A stretch of 64,000 nucleotides of DNA, taken from Streptomyces bacillaris. Lineage in GTDB: Bacteria; Actinomycetota; Actinomycetes; Streptomycetales; Streptomycetaceae. Each line of letters begins with the position of its first letter. Position 1 is the first letter of the stretch. The position numbers and the translations under genes were made by a program. Below are positions 58,069 through 64,000 of the stretch, in pieces. The stretch spans positions 1 to 64,000 of the forward strand of contig NZ_CP029378.1 in the NCBI RefSeq assembly GCF_003268675.1, given 5' to 3'. The notes under the pieces were generated by a model that searched no databases, was not told the DNA's origin, and saw only the letters and a program-made list of their open reading frames with translations.

Positions 58069-58497
58069 GTGGCACTGACCCGTGACGAGCGCGAACAGTT
58101 CCTGGCCGAACCCCATGTCGCCGCGCTGGCGGTGGACTCGGCGGAGAGGGGGCGGGCCCCGCTCACCGTGCCGATCTGGTACCAGTACGAACCCGGCGGG
58201 GACCTTTGGATCATGACGGGGCGTGATTCCCGCAAGGGCCGGCTGATCGGCGCGGCGGGGCGGTTCTCCCTGATGGTCGACCGGCTCACCCCGACCGTCC
58301 GCTATGTGTCCGTGGAGGGTCCGGTCGTCTCGACGCTCCCCGCCACCCGTGAGCAGCTGGTGGAGATCTCGTCGCGCTATCTGCCCGCGGAGAAGGTCGA
58401 GGCGTACGTCGACTTCGCCTGGAAGGAACACGGTGAGCAGGTGGTCATCCACATGCGGCCGCAGCGCTGGCTGAGTTCGGACCTCGGAGGGTTCTGA
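58069..58497 (+). CDS. Pyridoxamine oxidase-like flavin/F420-binding protein
   Basis: 142 residues, split beta-barrel. Motifs are PHVAALAVDS, APLTVPIWYQYEPGGDLWIM, TGRDSRKGRLIGAAGRFSLM and HMRPQRWLSSDL. This fits the actinobacterial PPOX-class family that uses F420 or FMN to reduce small molecules. GGAGGAG at 58057-58063 precedes GTG 58069. Cofactor cannot be assigned from sequence alone. Confidence 0.82.
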   Translation: MALTRDEREQFLAEPHVAALAVDSAERGRAPLTVPIWYQYEPGGDLWIMTGRDSRKGRLIGAAGRFSLMVDRLTPTVRYVSVEGPVVSTLPATREQLVEISSRYLPAEKVEAYVDFAWKEHGEQVVIHMRPQRWLSSDLGGF

Positions 58498-58537
58498 ACG
58501 GCGGCCCGCCCCGTCGGCGGAACCGGGCCGGGCACAG

Positions 58538-58575
58538 AAAATCCCTGGTCGGCGCAATTGCGTACCAGGGATTTT
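58538..58575. promoter_or_regulatory. 12-bp perfect inverted repeat overlapping the helD promoter
   Basis: AAAATCCCTGGT (58538-58549) and ACCAGGGATTTT (58564-58575) enclose 14 bases that contain a further palindrome, CGCAATTGCG (58553-58562). It can act as terminator for the upstream gene in either direction, and the right arm plus loop cover the apparent -35 element of the helD promoter, so operator use is also possible. Confidence 0.7.
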
Positions 58576-58587
58576 GCCGCGTATATT
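58558..58587 (+). promoter_or_regulatory. Putative promoter of the HelD gene
   Basis: TTGCGT (58558-58563) and TATATT (58582-58587) with 18 bp between. A start near 58594 would give a leader of about 70 bases that begins directly with the hairpins at 58594-58641. Confidence 0.5.
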
Positions 58588-58590
58588 GGA

Positions 58591-58641
58591 TTCTTCTGCG
58601 CTCACGCAGAAAGGCCTCACGCGGAGGCCTTATAAGAAGAA
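58591..58641 (+). promoter_or_regulatory. Structured leader with two hairpins and a competing pairing
   Basis: Hairpin 1 is TTCTGCG-CTCA-CGCAGAA (58594-58611). Hairpin 2 is AAGGCCTC-ACGCG-GAGGCCTT (58611-58631). TTCTTCT (58591-58597) can instead pair with AGAAGAA (58635-58641), which would exclude hairpin 1 and enclose hairpin 2. The arrangement is attenuator-like. Confidence 0.7.
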
Positions 58642-58663
58642 CCATATCCGGCAGGGAGCCGTT

Positions 58664-60898
58664 TTGTCAAACCGGGAAGCCGTCGAATTGCGGGAAGAGC
58701 AGGAATTCATCGACCGTGTCCATGCGCGCGTCGACGAGCTGCGCGGGGTCACGGCCCGGGACGTCGAGCAGGCGCTGACGCCGGTGGGGACCGGGCTGCA
58801 GGCCCGGCTGGAGCGGGATGTGCTGGTGGCGGAGCGGTCGGGGCTGCTCGCCGCGCTGAACGCGGTGGACGGCTCGCTCTGTTTCGGGCGGATCGACCTT
58901 TCCGACGGTGTCGCGCACCATATCGGGCGCATCGGGATCCGTGAGGACGATGCCGAGCACACGCCTCTTCTCATCGATTGGCGGGCGCCGGTCGCGCGGC
59001 CTTTCTATCTCGCGACCGGGCATGTGCCGATGGGGCTGCGTCGGCGTCGGCACATCACCACCGAGGGGCGTACGGTCACCGAGCTGCATGACGAGATCCT
59101 GGATCTGGGGGACGAGGACCGAACCGGTTTCGAGGACCCGAACGGGGACGCCGTCCTCCTGGCCGCGCTGAACTCCGCCCGCACCGGCCGCATGGGCGAC
59201 ATCGTGCGGACGATCCAGGCGGAGCAGGACCGCATCATCCGCGCCCCGCACCGGGGTGTGCTCGTCGTCGAGGGCGGGCCCGGCACCGGGAAGACGGCGG
59301 TGGCGCTGCACCGGGCCGCGTTCCTGCTGTACGAACACCGCGAGGTGCTGGCCAAGCGGGCGGTGCTGATCGTGGGGCCCAACCCGGCCTTCCTGCGGTA
59401 CATCGCGGAGGTGCTGCCCGCGCTCGGGGAGACCGGCGTCCTGCTCGCCACGCAGGCCGAACTCTTCCCGGGCGTCCACGCCACCGGCACCGACACGCCC
59501 CGCGCGGCGGCCGTGAAGGGCGGGGCGCACATGGCGGAGGCCCTCGCCCTCGCCGTACGCGACCGGCAGCAACTGCCGGAGCCGGGTGCGCCGTTGGTCA
59601 TCCCGCACGACGACGGGGACCTGATCCTGGACTGGGAGATCGCGTACGAGGCCCGGCAGGCGGCCCGTGACACCCTGCTGCCGCACAACCTGGCCCGCCC
59701 GCACTTCGCCTTCCGGATCGTCGACGCGCTGACCGAGCAGCTCACCGAGCGGATCGGCGCCGACCCGTACGGCGGGCCCAACTTCCTCGGGCCGGACGAC
59801 ATCGCGCAGCTCGGCAAGGCCGTCGCCATGAGCCCCGAGGTGCATGAGGCGATCGAGTCGCTGTGGCCCGTCCTCACCCCGCAAGAGTTCCTCGCCGGAT
59901 ACCTGGCCGAGCCCGTGTACGTACCGGAGGCGGACGCCGAGGCGTTGCGGCGGGCGCCCGGTGACGGGGAGTGGACGCCCGCCGATGTTCCGCTGCTCGA
60001 CGAGGCGGCCGAGCTGCTGGGGTTCGACGACAGCGCGGAGCGGGCGGCCGCCGAGGCGGAGCGGCAGGAGCGGATCGCGTACGCGCAGGGGCTGTTGGAG
60101 CTCTCGCGGGGTTCGGAGACGTACGAGTTCGAGGACGAGGAGTCCGAGGTGCTCGCCGCCCACGACATCATCGACGCCGAGCGCATGGCGGAGCGGCACG
60201 AGGAGATCGACCACCGCAGCGCCGCCGAGCGGGCGGCCGCCGACCGGACCTGGGCGTTCGGGCACATCATCGTGGACGAGGCGCAGGAACTGTCGCCGAT
60301 GGCGTGGCGGCTGCTGATGCGGCGCTCCCCGACCCGTTCGCTGACGCTGGTGGGCGATCCGGCCCAGACGTCCGAGGAGGCGGGTGTCGGTTCGTGGGAG
60401 AAGATCCTCGATCCGTACGTGGGTGACCGCTTCGAGCATGTGACGCTCGGGGTCAACTACCGTACGCCCGCCGAGATCATGGAGTTGGCCGCCCGGGTCG
60501 TCCGGGAGCGGAACCCCTCCTTCGTCGCGCCCGGTTCGGTGCGGTCCACCGGTGAGGAGCCGTGGGTGCGGGAGGCCGGTGAGGATCTGGCGGGCGCGGT
60601 GGCGAAGGCCGTCGCGGAGCTGACGCCCGGGGAGGGACGGCTCGCGGTGATCGCGCCGCGTGAGCTGCACGAGGAGGTCGCCGGGCCGCTGGAGGGGGTG
60701 GTGGCGGGGGCCGAGCCCGATCTCACCCGGTCGGTGGTGCTGCTCGACCCGCGGCAGGCGAAGGGGCTGGAGTTCGACCATGTGCTGGTCGTGGAGCCCG
60801 GCCGGTACGGGACGAGCGATCTGTACGTGGCTCTGACCCGGGCCACGCAGCGGCTCGGGGTCGTCCACCGGGAGGAGCTGCCCTCGGCGCTGCGCTGA
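58664..60898 (+). CDS. helD: HelD-family RNA polymerase-recycling motor ATPase
   Basis: 744 residues of the UvrD/Rep-like superfamily 1. N-terminal coiled coil (EQEFIDRVHARVDELRG), Walker A GGPGTGKTAVAL (about residue 205), Walker B IIVDEAQELSPM, and the late motifs LVGDPAQTSEEAG and KGLEFDHVLVVEP are present. HelD proteins free stalled or drug-bound RNA polymerase; related HelR proteins give rifamycin tolerance, but this N-terminus looks more like mycobacterial HelD. The start is TTG 58664 with AGGGAG five bases before it; no other start fits the coding signal. Confidence 0.88.
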   Translation: MSNREAVELREEQEFIDRVHARVDELRGVTARDVEQALTPVGTGLQARLERDVLVAERSGLLAALNAVDGSLCFGRIDLSDGVAHHIGRIGIREDDAEHTPLLIDWRAPVARPFYLATGHVPMGLRRRRHITTEGRTVTELHDEILDLGDEDRTGFEDPNGDAVLLAALNSARTGRMGDIVRTIQAEQDRIIRAPHRGVLVVEGGPGTGKTAVALHRAAFLLYEHREVLAKRAVLIVGPNPAFLRYIAEVLPALGETGVLLATQAELFPGVHATGTDTPRAAAVKGGAHMAEALALAVRDRQQLPEPGAPLVIPHDDGDLILDWEIAYEARQAARDTLLPHNLARPHFAFRIVDALTEQLTERIGADPYGGPNFLGPDDIAQLGKAVAMSPEVHEAIESLWPVLTPQEFLAGYLAEPVYVPEADAEALRRAPGDGEWTPADVPLLDEAAELLGFDDSAERAAAEAERQERIAYAQGLLELSRGSETYEFEDEESEVLAAHDIIDAERMAERHEEIDHRSAAERAAADRTWAFGHIIVDEAQELSPMAWRLLMRRSPTRSLTLVGDPAQTSEEAGVGSWEKILDPYVGDRFEHVTLGVNYRTPAEIMELAARVVRERNPSFVAPGSVRSTGEEPWVREAGEDLAGAVAKAVAELTPGEGRLAVIAPRELHEEVAGPLEGVVAGAEPDLTRSVVLLDPRQAKGLEFDHVLVVEPGRYGTSDLYVALTRATQRLGVVHREELPSALR

Positions 60899-60949
60899 CC
60901 CCGTCCGCCCTCTCGCCCTGTCCCGTCCGTCCCTTCCCGTCCTGTCTCG

Positions 60950-60978
60950 CCCCCCGGTCCGACCGGGGGGCGTTTCTG
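60950..60978 (+). terminator. Hairpin terminator after helD
   Basis: CCCCCCGG (60950) pairs with CCGGGGGG (ending 60970) around TCCGA, followed by CGTTTCT. Located 52 bases after the helD stop. Confidence 0.75.
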
Positions 60979-61011
60979 TGTCCGGGTGGCGCGGAACGTG
61001 CAATCTCCTGC

Positions 61012-61041
61012 TTGATAGTGCTTGAAACTCGCGCTTAGTAT
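61012..61041 (+). promoter_or_regulatory. Promoter with direct repeats, sugar operon
   Basis: TTGATA (61012) and TAGTAT (61036) are 18 bp apart. CTTGATA and CTTGAAA lie exactly 10 bp apart, with a related GCTTAGTA following. Direct repeats of this kind suit a DeoR-family repressor of sugar genes; no such regulator is in this window. Confidence 0.5.
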
Positions 61042-61082
61042 GCAGATTCGAGCATCGCACGCGCAGGGATGGGGAGATTCTG

Positions 61083-61967
61083 ATGACGCATGTGGCACGG
61101 GAGCTGGCCAGTCAGCCCGACTGCTGGCAGCGGGCGGCGGACCTGGCGGACGGGGCCGCGGAGCAGCTTCCGGCGGCCGGTGAGCGCATCGCCGTCGTCG
61201 GCTGCGGCACCTCGTACTTCATGGCCCAGGCCTACGCGGCTCTCCGCGAGGGCAGCGGCCAGGGCGAGACGGACGCCTTCGCCGCGTCGGAGTTCCCCGT
61301 CGGCCGCCGCTACGACCGGATCGTGGCGCTGAGCCGCTCCGGCACCACGACCGAGGTGCTCGGCCTGCTCGCGCAGCTCCGGGGCACCACCCGGCGGACC
61401 GTCGTCATCGGGGACCCCGACAGCCCCATGGCGACGACGGCCGACGACGCGGTGGTGCTCGGCTTCGCGGACGAGAAGTCCGTCGTGCAGACGCGGTTCG
61501 CGACCACGGCGCTGACCCTGCTCCGCGCCCAGCTGGGCCTGCACACCGATGCGGTGGTGGAGGACGCGCAGGTCGCGCTGGCCGAACCGCTGCCGGCCGG
61601 GCTGGTGGAGTGCTCCCAGTTCACCTTCCTCGGGCGGGGCTGGAGCGTGGGGCTCGCCAACGAGGCGGCGCTGAAGATGCGGGAGGCGGCGCTCGCCTGG
61701 AGCGAGGCGTATCCGGCGATGGAGTACCGGCACGGCCCGATCAGCATCTCCACCCACTCCACCGCCACCTGGATGCTCGGTGACGCGCCGACCGGGCTCT
61801 CCGACGAGGTCCACGCGACGGGCGCCCGGTGGGTGGCCGGCGGGCTCGACCCGCTGGCGGAGCTGGTCCGGGTGCAGCGGCTGGCGCTGGCCATCGCGGC
61901 GAGCCGCGGCCTGGACCCGGACCGGCCGCGCCATCTGACGCGCTCGGTCATCCTCAGCACGTCCTGA
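61083..61967 (+). CDS. SIS-domain sugar isomerase/deaminase
   Basis: 294 residues with two SIS (sugar phosphate-binding) folds: AVVGCGTSYFMAQAYAALRE and ALSRSGTTTEVLG in the first, FLGRGWSVGLANEAALKMRE and AYPAMEYRHGPISI in the second. The family (AgaS/GlmS-like) isomerises or deaminates aminosugar or ketose phosphates. It is followed 58 bases on by a class II aldolase, suggesting catabolism of a galactosamine- or tagatose-type sugar. No signal peptide. Confidence 0.87.
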   Translation: MTHVARELASQPDCWQRAADLADGAAEQLPAAGERIAVVGCGTSYFMAQAYAALREGSGQGETDAFAASEFPVGRRYDRIVALSRSGTTTEVLGLLAQLRGTTRRTVVIGDPDSPMATTADDAVVLGFADEKSVVQTRFATTALTLLRAQLGLHTDAVVEDAQVALAEPLPAGLVECSQFTFLGRGWSVGLANEAALKMREAALAWSEAYPAMEYRHGPISISTHSTATWMLGDAPTGLSDEVHATGARWVAGGLDPLAELVRVQRLALAIAASRGLDPDRPRHLTRSVILSTS

Positions 61968-62025
61968 CGGTCCCTCACCGCCGTCCCAGGGCCTCTGCCT
62001 GACGGCCTCTCACCACGGAGTTGCC

Positions 62026-62895
62026 ATGCCCATCGCCGCCACCGGCGAGCTGATCGCCGAAGCCGCAGCCCGGCGCGGTGCGGTCGCCGCGTTCAACGTC
62101 ATCACCCTGGAGCACGCGGAAGCCATCGTGGAGGGGGCCGAGGCGGCCCGGGCGCCGGTGATCCTCCAGATCAGCGAGAACGCGGTCAAGTACCACGGCG
62201 GCAGGCTGCGCCCGCTGGCCCGCGCCGCGCACGAGACGGCCCGGGCCGCCGCCGTACCGGTCGCGCTCCATCTCGACCATGTCCACTCCCCCGAGCTGCT
62301 GCACCAGGCGGCGGAGTGCGGGTTCAGCTCCGCGATGTTCGACGCCGCCCGGCTGCCGTACGCGGAGAACCTGGCGGCCACCCGCGCCGCCGCCGTCTGG
62401 GCGCACGGAGAAGGGCTCCGGCTGGAGGCCGAACTCGGCCAGGTCGGCGGGAAGAACGGGGAGCCTCCGCTCGACGCCCACGCGCCCGGAGCCCGTACGG
62501 ATCCGGACGAGGCCCTGGCCTTCGTCACCGCCACCGGGGTCGACGCACTGGCCGTGGCCGTCGGCACCTCGCACGCCATGACCTCGCGCGACGCCCGGAT
62601 CGACCACGGCCTGCTGGCCCGGCTCCGGGACGCGGTACCGGTCCCGCTGGTGCTGCACGGTTCGTCCGGCGCGTCCGACGAGGAGCTGGCCCGGGCCGTG
62701 GCCGGAGGGATCGCCAAGGTCAACATCGGGACCGCCCTCAACATCGCGATGACCGGCGCGATACGGGAGCGGCTCGCCCGGGACGAGCGGGGTGTCGACC
62801 CCCGCCCCTACCTCGCGCAGGGGCGGGACGCGATGGCCCGGACGGTGACCCGGATGATGGCGGTGTTGTCCTCGGCAGCTGTGAAGCCCGTCTAG
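62026..62895 (+). CDS. Class II ketose-bisphosphate aldolase (GatY/KbaY-like)
   Basis: 289 residues. The zinc-site and catalytic motifs are AFNVITLEHAEAIVEGAEAA, LHLDHVHS, GTSHAM, LHGSSGASDEELARAVAGGI and KVNIGTALN. It splits tagatose- or fructose-1,6-bisphosphate into two trioses. GGAG precedes ATG 62026. The stop TAG lies on a CTAG shared with the stop of the convergent gene downstream. Confidence 0.9.
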   Translation: MPIAATGELIAEAAARRGAVAAFNVITLEHAEAIVEGAEAARAPVILQISENAVKYHGGRLRPLARAAHETARAAAVPVALHLDHVHSPELLHQAAECGFSSAMFDAARLPYAENLAATRAAAVWAHGEGLRLEAELGQVGGKNGEPPLDAHAPGARTDPDEALAFVTATGVDALAVAVGTSHAMTSRDARIDHGLLARLRDAVPVPLVLHGSSGASDEELARAVAGGIAKVNIGTALNIAMTGAIRERLARDERGVDPRPYLAQGRDAMARTVTRMMAVLSSAAVKPV

Positions 62896-64000
62896 GACGT
62901 GGCCCTACTGCCGTCGTCGCGCGCGGCGGGCTTCGGGCCCTGGGGATCGCCCCATGCGGCCACGAGCGCCGGGAGGTCCAGCACCCGTCGGCCCGGGGCC
63001 GGGTGGACCGGTGCTCCCGAGGGGACGGCCACCACCCGGCAGCCCGCCGCCTCGGCCGCCGCGATGCCGGTGGGACTGTCCTCGACCACCAGGCAGGCGG
63101 CGGGCGGGAGTCGGAGGCGGGCCGCCGCTTCGAGGTAGGGGTCCGGGTGGGGCTTGGAGCGCTCGGTCTCGCCGTCGGCCACCGTCGTACGGAACGCCTC
63201 ACCGCCCAGCGTCTTGAGCACCGCGTCCACGACCCGGCGCGGGGAGGCGGACACCAGGGCGGCGGGGATGTTCCCGTCGGCCAGCCGGTCGAGCAGGGCG
63301 CGGGCGCCGGGTCGGGGCTCGACGCCCGCCTCCACGGCCGCGAGGAACGTCTCCTCCAGGGCTGCTTCCAGGACCTGGTCGCCGGTCTGCGGGCACAGCT
63401 TCGCGAGGTGGGCCGCCGTGTCGGCGCAGCTCCGGCCGAGGGCCCAGGCGCCCTCCTCGCCGGTGAGGGTGTGGCCGTGGGCGGCGGCGACCTCGCGGAC
63501 GGCCTCCAGCCACAGGGGTTCGGTGTCCACCAACGTGCCGTCCATGTCGAGGAGTACGGCCTGCGGCAGGGTCGGTACGGCGGTGCCGTCGAGGGTCCAG
63601 TGCGAGTCGGGGGCCCGGTCGAGCGCCGCGTACACCTGGGCGGCGACGTCCTCGTGCCGGACCGGGCGTACGGGGGTGGCGCCCGCCGTGATGTCCGGGC
63701 CCGCGCAGGCCAGCCAGGCGGTGCGTTCGGTCTCGCTGTTCCCTCCGTGGCCGCCTTCGTCCCGGTGCCCGTGGTCGGTGACGACGAGGACGGTCCAGGC
63801 CTCCTCCCCGTACGTCGGACGCTCGCGCAGGGCGGTGAGGAGACGGCCGAGGCGGCGGTCGGCCGAGGCGATGGACTGCTCGTACGCCGTTCCGCAGCCG
63901 AGGTGGTGGGCGGTCTCGTCGGGGGCGCCGAGGTAGACGAAGGAAGCCTCGGGGTCCTCGTGGGTCAGGACGGCGACGGCGTCGCGGACGGTCGTCTCGT
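62892..64000 (-). CDS. Phosphodiesterase/alkaline phosphatase domain fused to HAD phosphatase (partial)
   Basis: The open frame continues to the right edge, so the N-terminus is missing; about 369 residues are visible. The upstream part has ASFVYLGAPDETAHHLGCG, TVLVVTDHGHRDEGGHGGNS and ETERTAWLACAGPDI, metal-site features of type I phosphodiesterases/alkaline phosphatases. From about 63580 downward comes a complete HAD domain: LLDMDGTLVDTE (nucleophile Asp), LVSASPRR, ERSKPHPDPY and VEDSPTGIAAAEAAG, like beta-phosphoglucomutase-type phosphatases. No stop separates them, so one bifunctional protein is expected. Confidence 0.82.
   Translation of the reverse strand, partial: ETTVRDAVAVLTHEDPEASFVYLGAPDETAHHLGCGTAYEQSIASADRRLGRLLTALRERPTYGEEAWTVLVVTDHGHRDEGGHGGNSETERTAWLACAGPDITAGATPVRPVRHEDVAAQVYAALDRAPDSHWTLDGTAVPTLPQAVLLDMDGTLVDTEPLWLEAVREVAAAHGHTLTGEEGAWALGRSCADTAAHLAKLCPQTGDQVLEAALEETFLAAVEAGVEPRPGARALLDRLADGNIPAALVSASPRRVVDAVLKTLGGEAFRTTVADGETERSKPHPDPYLEAAARLRLPPAACLVVEDSPTGIAAAEAAGCRVVAVPSGAPVHPAPGRRVLDLPALVAAWGDPQGPKPAARDDGSRATS

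Noticed and set aside
58538..58641. Rifamycin-associated element upstream of the HelD gene
   Set aside because: Several inverted repeats are present but none resembles a GGGGCTT-type dyad as I remember that element.

Overview
The base composition, the abundance of GTG starts, GTGA/ATGA gene overlaps and the gene content (urease without UreE, the blaL/blaA/blaB locus, S1-domain protein, HelD, thiopeptide-type enzymes) all point to a Streptomyces chromosome, probably part of an arm.

Left part (1-16 kb) is worn accessory DNA. It holds a telomere-associated Tap-like gene broken by several frameshifts, a small operon of unknown genes, an IS21-family element with intact istB but frameshifted istA, a split pair of genes ending in a tail-fibre/S74-type domain, a complete urease operon (ureAB-C-F-G-D, minus strand), a decayed unknown gene, a P-loop kinase and an internally deleted IS5-type element that still has both terminal repeats. 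An NmrA-type oxidoreductase follows behind a SoxR-like promoter.

17-25.5 kb (minus strand) is a compact RiPP-like cluster. A 43-residue acidic precursor with one cysteine near its end is followed by a GT-B glycosyltransferase, a radical SAM enzyme flanked by two paralogous proteins of unknown function, an MFS exporter and, a little apart, an S9 prolyl oligopeptidase. 25.7-32.5 kb is housekeeping-like: sirtuin, FecBCD-type uptake system, S1-domain protein, a small secreted protein and an ABM-fold monooxygenase.

32.9-54.8 kb (plus strand) is the centrepiece. A megasynthase of about 4,200 residues (FAAL-ACP-KS-AT-KR-ACP-C-A-PCP-C-reductase, interrupted by one missing G in the KR) is followed by a thiopeptide-type precursor and four overlapping or closely spaced enzyme genes: LanB glutamylation-type dehydratase, ocin-ThiF-like protein, YcaO cyclodehydratase, and a fusion of a SpaB_C/thiopeptide-type domain with an azoline dehydrogenase. 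No second SpaB_C-type protein (pyridine synthase or separate elimination enzyme) is visible. The layout suggests an azole- and dehydroamino acid-bearing peptide combined with a polyketide/amino acid unit. The last domain of the megasynthase resembles cyanobacterial acyl-ACP reductase, an unusual release module. That the two halves act on one product is an inference from position.

54.8-64 kb contains the class A beta-lactamase blaL with its divergent regulators blaA (LysR) and blaB, a small flavin/F420-type oxidoreductase, a HelD-family RNA polymerase motor behind a highly structured leader, a SIS-domain/class II aldolase sugar operon, and the end of a phosphodiesterase-HAD fusion that runs off the right edge. 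Several apparent frameshifts lie in homopolymer runs, so some could be sequencing errors.
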